From NCBI GenBank assembly GCA_046331625.1, contig JAXLQL010000055.1:1-29212 (forward strand): DNA of 29,212 nucleotides. Direction: 5' to 3'. Shown here in pieces: positions 1 to 8,324 of this stretch. Positions within the stretch are counted from its first letter, which is position 1. Every line of letters starts with the position of its first letter. The translations under genes and the position numbers were made by a program. The notes under the pieces were generated by a model. It was given only the letters and a program-made list of their open reading frames with translations. It searched no databases and had not been told where the DNA came from. The DNA is from JAXLQL01 sp046331625 (lineage in GTDB: Bacteria > Acidobacteriota > Terriglobia > Bryobacterales > Bryobacteraceae).

Positions 1-1
1 G

Positions 2-262
2 CTTCCCGGCGGTCAAGACCCGATCCGCTGCTTCTCCACCTTCAAGGCTCTCGAAGGTTCTAGCGATTTCGGTTACAGTATGAACGTGGCCAAAGTCATA
101 ACCGATCCGAAGGCGTTGCCAGAGCGTGCCGTCCCGATTCCGGGTGCGAAACCTCCGGTCTATTCGCTGCCTTACAAGGATCTCGAGAGGCCAGATGAGG
201 TCGATTCGTTCCGCCGTCTTGTTCGAGAGATCCGGCGGCAGTCCCCCGCCCAGCCGAAATGA
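2..262 (+). CDS. C-terminal part of an unknown protein, possibly the VapB-like partner of the next gene
   Basis: The reading frame is open from base 2 to the TGA at 260-262, so the gene probably begins before the window. The first in-frame ATG is at 80 but has no clear ribosome binding site. The visible part is about 86 codons, hydrophilic, with a proline-rich middle (residues PIPGAKPPVYSLPY) and a charged C-terminus. Its stop overlaps the start of the PIN-domain gene by the four bases ATGA, which suggests translational coupling. That arrangement is typical of an antitoxin before a VapC toxin, but I recognise no AbrB, Phd or RHH DNA-binding motif. The function is not assigned. The antitoxin role is inferred only from position. 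Confidence 0.35.
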   Translation, partial: LPGGQDPIRCFSTFKALEGSSDFGYSMNVAKVITDPKALPERAVPIPGAKPPVYSLPYKDLERPDEVDSFRRLVREIRRQSPAQPK

Positions 263-585
263 GTGTCCTCCTCCTCGACACCAATATCGTCTCGATTCTA
301 TTCAAGCCCCTCCATACTCTCCATCGGCAAAGCTTTGCCATCGTAGCCGGCCATCAGTGGTTCATCTCCTTCATGACACGTGGCGAACTTCTGCTGTGGC
401 CGAGCGTGAACCAGTGGGGTTCCGCGCGCCGCGAGGAACTGGCCCGGCACGTTGATCTCTGCACGACGTTGTTTCCAGACGACCGCACGTGTGTGGTTTG
501 GGCCGATATCATGGCAGAGAGCCGAGTCGTGGGACGGCCGATCACCGCAGCCGATGCGTGGGTCGCCGCCATCGCTCGCCAGTAG
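259..585 (+). pseudogene. vapC: VapC-type PIN-domain toxin, truncated by an in-frame TAG
   Basis: VapC toxins are Mg-dependent ribonucleases with four conserved acidic residues. The protein starts with the PIN motif LLDTNIVS (Asp7), continues with the conserved Glu in MTRGELLLW and has the third acidic residue in ITAADAWVAA. The family then expects a segment of the type LPLVTHNxxDF followed by a final strand. Here TAG at 583-585 interrupts just before it. Reading through the stop in the same frame gives DLPLVSGLTLIP, which matches the expected end, but the middle containing the fourth Asp is missing. The gene therefore looks like a remnant with both a nonsense codon and an internal deletion. 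A 108-residue shortened product could still be made. It overlaps the upstream frame by ATGA. Confidence 0.7.
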
Positions 586-682
586 GACCTCCCCCTTGTG
601 AGCGGACTCACGCTGATTCCGGTTTCTGGATTCGAGCCCTCTCGATCGCATCCCCGCCCGGCGATACTGCACTTGGCCTCCC

Positions 683-788
683 CCGGCCATCACATGTAGT
701 GAAAATCCCGGATCTCCTTCCCCCTCAACCACCTCCCAGGATCGATTTTGCATGAGCCACTTGCCCCACTCCTACCCTGAAACCGTGG
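683..788. repeat. Copy A of a 106-bp direct repeat (copy B at 3751-3856)
   Basis: This block aligns without gaps to 3751-3856 in the same orientation, with 96 of 106 bases identical by my hand count. In copy B it lies just downstream of the ABC-F stop codon, so it is non-coding there. It contains the small inverted pair TCAC/GTGA but no strong terminator hairpin that I can see. The more degenerate ABC-F fragment at 838-1003 sits next to it, so the two together represent a duplicated gene end. Confidence 0.85.
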
Positions 789-837
789 ACCCGTTCCACA
801 CGCTCTTTGATATTTTAAATCCGCGTCCATCACTCCG

Positions 838-1003
838 GCGCGGCTTCCACTGCAGCTTCTCGATCTCCCCAAGCGCACCCTCCGCCGCATCAACGCTCCG
901 GAACTTCGCCAGATCCCGCTCATGCTCGGCGACCTGCTTCGAGCGAGCCACCAGCGTTTCATCTTCTGCCGCTTGATCGGGATTGATTCGCTTCTGGGAG
1001 CCG
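838..1003 (-). pseudogene. Decayed fragment of the ABC-F C-terminus
   Basis: The minus-strand translation contains QVAEHERDLAKFRS and ALGEIEKL, matching EVAEHERELANFRS and ARGEIEKL in the C-terminal coiled coil of the intact ABC-F gene at 3868-5799. The nucleotide match runs with several internal deletions compared with about 3878-4118, and similarity becomes doubtful beyond about 1040. The normal stop codon and the rest of the gene are absent. It is a non-functional partial duplicate, with copy A of the 106-bp repeat beside it as in the intact locus. Confidence 0.75.
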
Positions 1004-1009
1004 CGCTCG

Positions 1010-1693
1010 CGGTCCCGGACTGGCGCACTGGCTCGCTCCCGCCAAGCGACAAGACGAACCCAATCGCTCCGCCCCGCCAGGAACCCTCGGCAACTGACTG
1101 CCCATTTAGAGACTGGCGCATCGCGAGAAGCCTCGAACACGGATCGGCGCATTCCCGGGCGGTACGCGCCTAGCAGGCGTACTGCTTCACCGGACCCTGT
1201 GGGACTTTGCGGGGCTAGACTCCCAGAAGCCCTCATCTGGACTACAACCTGGAGCGTACAGGTCTTCGGGTGAGCAATAGCGTTACTTGCATGCAATTCG
1301 TCACGCACGCGATGAAGGACCTTTCGGTTCTATGAGATGGGCGCTATCCGTCAAGTGGCTGGACGTTGAAACCTAGCTCACCTCAAAAGGGGCAGACTTG
1401 GAGCCTTGCTCGATCTTGCTTGAAACGGTGTTCAGATCGTGTCATCATGGTTAGGAACAGGCTACGGTGCTTTAATGGCATCCGCGCGGACCGACTTGAA
1501 GAAAGCGGAAAAGCGTCAGAGCTTCGGCTTTGAGATCCGATGGCCCCAATTTGGGCCCGGCTATTCCGGTACGCTGGAATCGCTGTGGTAGACTAACTCG
1601 TTGGTCTATCGACCGGCTGGGACGTAGGCTAGAGCAACCGAAGATGTTCGGATCGATATCAGCCGCAGCGACTACTCGTAGCGCTGCGGCATT
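1010..1693. other. Gene-less stretch before the two-gene cassette
   Basis: I find no reading frame here with recognisable protein character, good codon use or a convincing ribosome binding site on either strand. From about 1250 onward the base composition becomes visibly less GC-rich, like the cassette that follows at 1694-3407. No tRNA, inverted-repeat end or integrase remnant was recognised. It is probably decayed or foreign DNA at the edge of an acquired segment. Confidence 0.4.
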
Positions 1694-2680
1694 CTAATTT
1701 CCAGGTCTAATGTAATCGTTCGGGTAAATATTGGCGTGTGATCCCGTCACGGCAATACGTCCCGCACGAGAGCAGTCGAATGCTGTCGCGTCAAAATCCC
1801 GCCCGCCTTCAAGTTGGGCGTCGTGGTGAAAGCCTGGCGGCAGAGATGCCCCAAAGCGGTAGGTGCTTTGCAGAATATCCTTGAGCACCTCGACCCTGGC
1901 GCTGTGGTCAAACTCCGTCAAACCGTGAGCCTCGTACGCACGGCAACAGGGGAACACCACGTTGCGCGTGTCCTTGTATATGGTCTGCATCTCTTGATGG
2001 CTCAAGAACTTGGGCAGCCGCTCGCGGTGAAAAACCTCGGGGTTAATCCCTTCCGGCAAGACATTTTCCCACGCGCGCGCCCCCCGAATCAATTCATTGA
2101 AGGCATGCCTGACACGCTTATCGCCAGTATGAAAATTGTCCGGGGGAAGGAGCAAGGGTTCGTGGGACTTCCTGCTTTCGACTCGCTTCTCCACGACGCC
2201 GACTAGCTCTCGCTTGTAGATGTCAATTCCTTTCCTGATTGCCGTCTCGCATGCATCCCGTCGATGCCGCATCTGCCTGCCATGGTCGTCGTATCGAGCC
2301 AAGTCTCTGAGGGGAACCGGAAACACAATAAAACCAAAAGCATCGAGCAAGACTGCGTCGTCATATGCTGGGACGTAAAACAAGACAATCCGCCTTGGCC
2401 GTGCGGACTGATCGTCACTACGATTCTTCAGCCGCCGAATTGCGAATCTCGCCGCGCCCTCTAATAGAATCTGGACCGTCCGCTTCTTATAAACCTCACC
2501 GTCGTAGCTCTGACCTGCGACAGCGATGACCTTTGTGCTTGGACCAGTTAGAGCTTGTAGCCATACTTCTATGCGCGCATGGAGGGGGTTCGGAAGACCG
2601 GCTAGCAAAAAGAGGTTCGTTTCGTTCGTGGAAGCAAGGCCAACGGGAACCATACGTTGCTTGTGCTTGGGCTTCCCCAT
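1694..2680 (-). CDS. Unrecognised protein, second gene of a two-gene cassette
   Basis: This is a 328-residue soluble protein with no signal peptide or membrane segment, and I do not recognise its family. The N-terminus is basic (MGKPKHKQR). The middle alternates hydrophobic strands (RRIVLFYVPAYDDAVLLDAF) with charged helices. The C-terminal third has a CC pair (VVFPCCRAYE) and ends in a motif-like stretch, FDCSRAGRIAVTGSHANIYP, that looks conserved. It starts 4 bases after the stop of the 240-residue gene, so the two are almost certainly co-transcribed. Base composition is lower in GC than the flanking housekeeping genes. A defence or nucleic-acid role is possible from the context but not shown by any motif. 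Confidence 0.7.
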   Translation of the reverse strand: MGKPKHKQRMVPVGLASTNETNLFLLAGLPNPLHARIEVWLQALTGPSTKVIAVAGQSYDGEVYKKRTVQILLEGAARFAIRRLKNRSDDQSARPRRIVLFYVPAYDDAVLLDAFGFIVFPVPLRDLARYDDHGRQMRHRRDACETAIRKGIDIYKRELVGVVEKRVESRKSHEPLLLPPDNFHTGDKRVRHAFNELIRGARAWENVLPEGINPEVFHRERLPKFLSHQEMQTIYKDTRNVVFPCCRAYEAHGLTEFDHSARVEVLKDILQSTYRFGASLPPGFHHDAQLEGGRDFDATAFDCSRAGRIAVTGSHANIYPNDYIRPGN

Positions 2681-2684
2681 CCGA

Positions 2685-3407
2685 TTAACGAATCCGGGAC
2701 AAGATTTGTGCGATGTCTGCCGGGATCAACATCCGTTGTGCGACGTCATGAGGTTGTGCGGCCATGAGCCGGTCCAAGGCGGTCTTGCCAGCATCAGATG
2801 GCTCGTCCTTGTCGTCCTGGCCAAGCCGTGAGAATTGATCGATTTCAATTCCGTGGATGGCTGCCCACTTTTGGATTCCGCTCTCAAGGTCACGGCGCTC
2901 GCTCAAGGAGAGCTTCTGAGGGTTTTCGATTCGCAACCCCGGGCGTCGAAACTCTGGTTCGACGAGAATGTATTCGCCTCCGCGGTCTTCAGGGATAGTC
3001 CCTACCTCATACCGAAACGGACGGGTTCGGCGAATATAGACGGGCTGACTCTGGGCATTGACGCAAAATGCCAACAGGACGGGCCAGGCGATCTCTTCGA
3101 GGCGAACCCGGGCCGTGTTGTCTCCCAGACGTTCTGCAATCTTCGCTTCGACAGCCGCTCGAACTTCGGGTGTCACAACGGCGACGTAGGCAGGGGAGCG
3201 TCTGTCGAAAACTACTTGGAGATCTGGGCCACATGTCTCCGTGATGAGTTGCTTGAGATTTCGTTGTCCTCGATCAGTTGGCCATGCGTCTTCCTGCTCG
3301 ATCATCGACCCGAGGTAGGCCAAGAGTAGCGGAGAGCCTGAGGCGGCGTAGTGCTCTCGCACCTTCGCTTTCACCTTATCCTGAAACTTCTCCGGCGTAA
3401 TCGGCAT
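2685..3407 (-). CDS. Unrecognised protein with a possible OST-HTH/LOTUS-like N-terminal domain, first gene of the cassette
   Basis: This is a soluble 240-residue protein. Residues about 12-80 have the pattern of a small winged-helix of the OST-HTH/LOTUS type: a helix, then LLLAYLGSMIE, a charged helix with RNLKQLI, and a final strand pair DLQVVFDRRSPAYVAVVTPE. LOTUS domains are known to bind RNA or protein partners. This assignment is a pattern impression at low confidence. The middle (residues 100-160) is rich in beta-strands, and the C-terminus is helical and charged. It precedes the 328-residue gene by 4 bases. No strong ribosome binding site is visible before the ATG at 3407. GC is lower than in neighbouring core genes. 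Confidence 0.65.
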   Translation of the reverse strand: MPITPEKFQDKVKAKVREHYAASGSPLLLAYLGSMIEQEDAWPTDRGQRNLKQLITETCGPDLQVVFDRRSPAYVAVVTPEVRAAVEAKIAERLGDNTARVRLEEIAWPVLLAFCVNAQSQPVYIRRTRPFRYEVGTIPEDRGGEYILVEPEFRRPGLRIENPQKLSLSERRDLESGIQKWAAIHGIEIDQFSRLGQDDKDEPSDAGKTALDRLMAAQPHDVAQRMLIPADIAQILSRIR

Positions 3408-3750
3408 GAACTCTGAATTCTATCGCAATGGCGGCACTGGAGGGGCCCTACCAATCGAGCCGCCGGTCGAGTCCAGTTCCGCGACCACACGCAGAACAGC
3501 ACCGGTCCCCAAGTCGGGTTGGAGGAAGTAGCTCCCATAAAACGCGCTTCACGCCGGCGAACCGGGCCGAAGCCAAGCTGAGTACTGATGGCCGCCCCGG
3601 GTGCCCGGCAAGGCCATTCGCCATGGCTCGACACTTTCCGGCACCCACTCGCCCGCCCTCCCGCGCGACAAAACGAACCCGCCGCCCGCTCGTTCGACAC
3701 TTTTCGACACCCGAAGCGACCCTCAAAACCAGATGCCGTCTCCCAGCAAC
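3408..3750. other. Intergenic stretch between cassette and copy B of the repeat
   Basis: I see no supported gene. Long open frames on both strands here are by-products of high GC and show no protein-like pattern. The stretch contains the promoter region expected for the cassette (minus strand, from 3407 upstream), but I cannot point to a convincing -35/-10 pair. Confidence 0.35.
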
Positions 3751-3856
3751 CCGGCCATCACGTGTAGTGAAAATCCCGGATCTCCTTCCCCCTCAATCAC
3801 CTCCCAGGATCGATTTTGCACGCCCCACTCACCCCACTCCTAACCTGGGACCGTGG
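3751..3856. repeat. Copy B of the 106-bp direct repeat, downstream of ABC-F
   Basis: It matches 683-788 at 96 of 106 positions without gaps and lies 11 bases beyond the ABC-F stop codon. This non-coding block is better preserved between the two copies than the adjacent coding part, which is unusual for a simple decaying duplication. Confidence 0.85.
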
Positions 3857-3867
3857 GCGACCATCGA

Positions 3868-5799
3868 TCAAACCGACGCGGCTTCAACCGCCGCCGACAC
3901 CTCTTCCCACTCCGCCATCAACTTCTCGATCTCCCCACGCGCACGCTCCGCCGCATCCGCACGCCGTTGCGACTCCTCCGCGCTCCGGAAATTCGCCAAC
4001 TCCCGCTCATGCTCAGCGACCTCACCTTCCAGCGCCGCCACCCGCGCCTCGATCTCCGCCGCCCGATCTTTCATCTTCTGCAGCTTGATCGGATTCATCC
4101 GCTGCTTGGGAGCCGCGTTCCCCCCGGGCATCGGCACATCGGCCAGCGTCGGCTCGAACGCCTTCGCCATCCCATCGATCGTCGGCAGCGGCTGACCACT
4201 GATCCGCCACATGTAGTCTTCGTAGTTGCCCGGATAAATCCTCACCTCGCCGCCCGCCACTTCGAACACGCGCGTGGCCAGGCGATCGAGAAAATAGCGG
4301 TCGTGCGAGACAAACACCACCGTGCCTTCGTAATTCTGCAGCGCCTCGAGCAGCACATCTTTCGCGCGCATGTCGAGGTGGTTGGTCGGCTCATCGAGCA
4401 GCAGAAAATTCGCCGGCTCCAGCAGCAGTCGCGCCAACGCGTAGCGATTTCGCTCGCCGCCCGAGAGCACGCCCATCTTCTTGTAGACATCGTCTTCGGA
4501 GAAGAGGAAACAGCCGAGCAGGTTGCGCAGTTCCGTGGTGGTGCGGTTGCGGGCAACGTTCGAAAGATCGTCGATCAGCGAGGAGTTCGCGTCGAGCTCT
4601 TTGTATTGGTCCTGCGTGAAATACTGCAGCACCACGTTGTGCCCCAGCGTGTAGTCGCCCGCGGTGAGCGGCTCGGCGCCCGCCAGCAGCTTGATCAGCG
4701 TCGACTTGCCCGCTCCGTTCACGCCCACCAGCGCGATCTTGTCTCCGCGCTCAACCGTGAACGAAACACCCGAGATCACCCGCTTGGCGCCGTAGCTCTT
4801 CGCCACGTTCTTGAACTCAGCCACGATGCGACCGCTTTGCTTCGGTGGCGGAAAGCGAAAGTGGATCGTCCTCTCTTCGGGCGGAGGCGCTTCCGCTTTC
4901 TCCATGCGCTCGAGTTCCTTGATGCGGCTCTGCACCTGCTTCGCCTTGGTGGCCTGATAGCGGAAGCGGCTGATGAAAGCTTCGAGCTGCTCGATCTTCT
5001 CGCGCTGATTGTTGTAGGCCGCCGTGATCTGCGCGATGCGCTCAGCCTTTTGCGCCTTGTACTTTTCGTAGTTGCCCGGGTAGAAGTGGACCTTCTTGTT
5101 CCAGATCTCGATGATCTTCTTCACGGTGACATCGAGAAAGAACCGGTCGTGCGAAATGAGGATGTAGGCGAACGGATACTCGGTCAGGTAGCCTTCCAGC
5201 CAGTTGCGCGCTTCGAGGTCGAGGTGGTTGGTGGGCTCGTCCATCAGCAGCAGGTTCGGCTGCTCCAGCAGCAGCTTCGCGAGCGCGATCCGCATCTGCC
5301 ATCCGCCGGAGAACTCCTCGCAGGGCCGGCTCCAATCGTCTTTGGGGAACTGCAGTCCTGTGAGAACGGTGCCAACTTTCGCTTCCAGCGCATAGCCTTC
5401 GTGCGCCAGAAACTGGCCCTCGAGTTCGTGATAGCGCTCCGAGACCTGGCGATATTCCACGCCGTCATGGTCGAGATCGCCCATGCGATGAGCGAGGTCG
5501 TGCATCTCGCGCTCCATGTCGTGGAGCCAGTCGAACACCGAGAGGCACTCGTTGAAGACGGTGCGCCCTTCCATGCGCAGGCCTTCCTGCGGCAGGTATC
5601 CGATCGTGGTTCCCTTGGCACGAGTGACGTTGCCGTCATCGAACGAATCGATGCCCGAAAGGATCTTCAGCAGCGTCGATTTGCCCGTGCCGTTTCCACC
5701 GACGATGCCAATGCGATCCTGCGGAGTGATGAGCCAGTCAAGGTTTTCGAAAAGCGTCTTCGGACCGAAGTGCTTCCCCCCTCCGGAAACCTGAATCAT
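3868..5799 (-). CDS. ABC-F family ATPase (translation factor/Uup-like)
   Basis: This 643-residue cytosolic protein has two ABC ATPase domains and no membrane segment, as in the ABC-F family, which acts on ribosomes. Domain 1 has Walker A GGNGTGKST (34-42), signature FSGGWQ (163-168) and Walker B LLLMDEPTNHLD (183-194). Domain 2 has Walker A GVNGAGKST (359-367), signature LSGGER (445-450) and Walker B LLLDEPTNHLD (466-476). A basic linker rich in charged residues (240-310) joins them, and a coiled coil fills residues 580-640. Both catalytic Glu residues are present. The start ATG overlaps the deacylase stop (ATGA). A partial decayed copy of its 3' end lies at 838-1003. The exact subtype (Uup, EttA, YbiT or YheS) is not settled; the C-terminal coiled coil favours a Uup-like member. 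Confidence 0.95.
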   Translation of the reverse strand: MIQVSGGGKHFGPKTLFENLDWLITPQDRIGIVGGNGTGKSTLLKILSGIDSFDDGNVTRAKGTTIGYLPQEGLRMEGRTVFNECLSVFDWLHDMEREMHDLAHRMGDLDHDGVEYRQVSERYHELEGQFLAHEGYALEAKVGTVLTGLQFPKDDWSRPCEEFSGGWQMRIALAKLLLEQPNLLLMDEPTNHLDLEARNWLEGYLTEYPFAYILISHDRFFLDVTVKKIIEIWNKKVHFYPGNYEKYKAQKAERIAQITAAYNNQREKIEQLEAFISRFRYQATKAKQVQSRIKELERMEKAEAPPPEERTIHFRFPPPKQSGRIVAEFKNVAKSYGAKRVISGVSFTVERGDKIALVGVNGAGKSTLIKLLAGAEPLTAGDYTLGHNVVLQYFTQDQYKELDANSSLIDDLSNVARNRTTTELRNLLGCFLFSEDDVYKKMGVLSGGERNRYALARLLLEPANFLLLDEPTNHLDMRAKDVLLEALQNYEGTVVFVSHDRYFLDRLATRVFEVAGGEVRIYPGNYEDYMWRISGQPLPTIDGMAKAFEPTLADVPMPGGNAAPKQRMNPIKLQKMKDRAAEIEARVAALEGEVAEHERELANFRSAEESQRRADAAERARGEIEKLMAEWEEVSAAVEAASV

Positions 5800-7405
5800 T
5801 GCTTGTGCCGCAAAACGCGGCCGCTCCTCTCGTCAGTGAGCTTGCCCTGGTCCACCATCACGCCGCCGTTCACCAAAACATATTCGAAGCCTTCCGTGTA
5901 CTGGTGCGGACTCTGGAAGGTCGCCTTGTCTTGCACCTTGGCCGGATCGAAAATCACGATGTCGGCGGCGAAACCTTCGCGGATGTGGCCGCGGTCGCGC
6001 AGGCGGAACGTGCGGGCGGGCAGCGACGTCATGCGCCGCACCGCATCCTCGAGCGTCAGCGTCTTGCGATTCCTGACGAACTCGCCCAGCACTCTAGCAT
6101 TAGTCCCGTAGGAGCGCGGATGCGGCATTCCCACCCCGAACTCCCGCACGCCTCCATCGCTCGCCACGGCCGTGTTCGGATACCGCATGATCCGCTCCAC
6201 GTCTTCCATCGACATAGAGTGATAGACCATCTGCGCTCCGCCCTTCTCCATGATTTCGAAGATGGTCTCGATCTCGTTGGCGATCGACTTGGCCCGCCCC
6301 TTCGAAACATTTATCTCGGAAATGTTTTTGCCTTCGAGCGAGCGGTCCGGTTCGAAGTTGGCGACGATCGCGTAGGAGTAGTCAGGGTGGCCGAGTTGAT
6401 CGAGCCGCTGCTGCATCTCGCGGGCAATGCGGGCGCGCGTATCGGTCGAGCGCAGGCGTTCCAGGATGGCGTCTTTGCCATCGGCGAGCGCCCAGCTCGG
6501 AAGGGTGATTCCGAGGTTCGTGGAGGAGTGGTCGTAGGGATACTGATCCACCACGACGTCGATCCCTTCGCGCCGGTATTGCTCCACGAGCGCGATCGAC
6601 TTCGTGCTGCCGCCCCACAGATTCCGGTTGTCGATCTTGAAGTGCGAGATCTGCACAGGCATGCCGGCCTCGCGGCCCACGCGCACGGCCTCTTCGATCG
6701 CATCGGAGATCTTGTCGCCTTCATCGCGCATGTGGCTCGCATATGCGCCGCCGAATCGAGCCGCGGCTTTGGCGAGCGCCACCACCTCGGCCGTATCGGA
6801 GTAGGTGCCGGGGATGTAGATGAGTCCTGTGGAGAAGCCCACCGCGCCATCGCGCATGCCTTGCTCCACCAGCGCTTCCATGCGAGCGATCTCTTCGGGC
6901 GTGGCCTTGCGATTGGCCGTGCCCATCGCCTGATTCCGGACCGTGTTGTGCCCGACGAGCGATGCGACGTTGAGCCCGAGCCCGGGCTTCTCGATCTTCG
7001 CGAACCATTCCCCAAGGTTCGGACGAGAGCCGCCGCAGTTGCCGGTGATGACCGTGGTGACGCCATCGAGCAGGTAGTTGTCGCCGCGCGGAACCTTCTC
7101 GACGCCGTCTTCCACATGAGTGTGGACGTCAATGAATCCAGGCGCCCGCGATCAGGTTGTGCGCGTCGATCGTCCGATCCGCAGTCGCGGACTCGGCTCG
7201 ACCACCAGAGCGATCTTGCCCGCGCAGATCGATGTCCGCCGGAACCACGGATTCCCCGCGCCGTGAGCACCCGCGCATTCCGGATCAGTACGTCGTAGTC
7301 CGCCGCAAGCGCCGTCGAAGCGAGAATGAGACCGATGAGCCGTAGTAGGGCAGGCTTTAGCCTGCGCGGGGCTTCAGCCCCGCCATCTCTTCTCAGTACA
7401 GCCAT
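5796..7405 (-). pseudogene. N-acyl-D-amino-acid deacylase, frameshifted in its N-terminal region
   Basis: Amidohydrolases of this family remove the acyl group from N-acyl-D-amino acids. The intact part (5796 to about 7140) carries DVHTH, the metal-ligand Cys in ITGNCGGS, the metal His in ASHMRDEG and QISHFK, and the catalytic Asp in VASDGG. The N-terminus is encoded from the ATG at 7405, giving a signal peptide ending STALAA followed by DYDVLIRNARVL. Between about 7150 and 7290 the expected sequence is split over all three frames (NPWF, then ADIDLR, then KIALV, then RTIDAHNLIA), so several indels are needed. Total length of about 536 codons fits the family. Assembly error and true decay are both possible. 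A palindromic repeat (7348-7383) lies inside the signal-peptide coding region. The start is 10 bases after the accD stop, and the end overlaps ABC-F by ATGA. Confidence 0.75.
7348..7383 (-). repeat. Interspersed double-hairpin repeat, copy 1
   Basis: Read on the minus strand it is two adjacent hairpins: GCGGGGCTGAAGCCCCGC followed by GCAGGCTAAAGCCTGCCC. Two related copies are at 13867-13905 and 21744-21784. This copy falls within the first codons of the deacylase gene, where it encodes the basic start of the signal peptide. The form resembles REP/RAYT-type elements, but no RAYT transposase is in the window. Confidence 0.85.
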
Positions 7406-7414
7406 GATCGCTAC

Positions 7415-8271
7415 CTACTGCTTCCCCAGAAAGAAATCAAACGCCCTCGCGACATAGCCCTTCAAATCCGCGCGCTTCACCACCTCATCCAGGAACCCAT
7501 GCTCGAGCAGGAACTCACTCCGCTGAAACCCTTGCGGCAGCTTCTGCCGGATCGTGCCGCTCAATCACCCGTGGACCCGCAAACCCAATCAGCGCACCCG
7601 GCTCGGCAATGTTGAGGTCGCCCAACATCGCGAAGCTCGCCGTAACGCCGCCCGTCGTCGGATCCGTGAGAATGCTGATATAAGGAAGGCCCGCTTCATC
7701 CAGCTTCATGAGCGCAGCCGAGATCTTCGCCATCTGCATCAGGCTCACCGCGCCTTCCTGCATGCGCGCCCCCCCCGATGCCGACACGATCACCAGCGGC
7801 GACTTCTCAGCCAGACACCGCTCGATAGCCCGCGTGATCTTCTCGCCCACCACCGCGCCCATGCTCCCGCCGACGAACTGCAGTTCCATCGCGCAGATCT
7901 GCACGCGGCGCCCGTTGACCTTGCCCGCGCCACAGATCACCGCATCGGGTACGCCGAGCGCATCCTTGTTCGTAGCCAGCCGCTGTTTGTACGGGCGCGA
8001 GTCCACGAACTCGAGTGGATCGGTCGACGTCAGGCCCTTGTCGAACTCCTCGTACTCGCCGCCGTCGAACAACAGAGCCAGCCGCGCTGCCGCATGTCGA
8101 TCTTGAAGTAAGCCACTTGTCGCAGACGTTCATCCCTCTTCGAAGGCTCTTGCGCCAGATGACCTGGCTGCAGCCGTCGCACTTGGTCCAAAGCCCTTCG
8201 GTTTTGACGGTGCGTTCGCTATCGTCCGTTTGGGACGTGACCGCGGGCTTGTTGCGGGTAAACCACGCCAT
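7415..8271 (-). pseudogene. accD: Acetyl-CoA carboxylase carboxyltransferase subunit beta, with frameshifts
   Basis: AccD forms the carboxyltransferase with AccA and makes malonyl-CoA for fatty acid synthesis. The ATG at 8271 starts MAWFTRNKPAV, leading to the zinc-ribbon CDGC and then CDK. The next Cys pair is disturbed by indels around 8095-8150. The central domain from about 8072 is intact: FVGGSMGAVVGEKITRAIE, SASGGARMQEG, PYISILTDPTTGGVTASFAM and GFAGPRVIE. Near 7545 a single extra base shifts the frame. Correcting it gives IRQKLPQGFQRSEFLLEHG and an ending FFLGKQ with TAG at 7415. The whole is about 285 codons, slightly short of the usual 290-310. Because accD is normally essential, sequencing or assembly indels are the simpler explanation unless another copy exists elsewhere. 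Confidence 0.85.
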
Positions 8272-8324
8272 GGGTGTGAGGAGCGCCGGGGGTGTCCGGC
8301 GATCCCTTTAAGGTAGCACGCGCC

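Noticed and set aside
772..1308. 178-codon minus-strand open frame
   Set aside because: Only its downstream part resembles the ABC-F tail, with deletions. The rest is unrelated sequence, so it is treated as a decayed fragment, not a gene.
3853..6111. Very long open frame (752 codons) on the plus strand across ABC-F
   Set aside because: It is antisense to an unmistakable ABC-F gene. The translation is Arg/Leu/His-rich without domain pattern, as GC-rich shadows are.
5799..7298. 499-codon plus-strand open frame over the deacylase gene
   Set aside because: Antisense of a clear amidohydrolase, with no recognisable motif.
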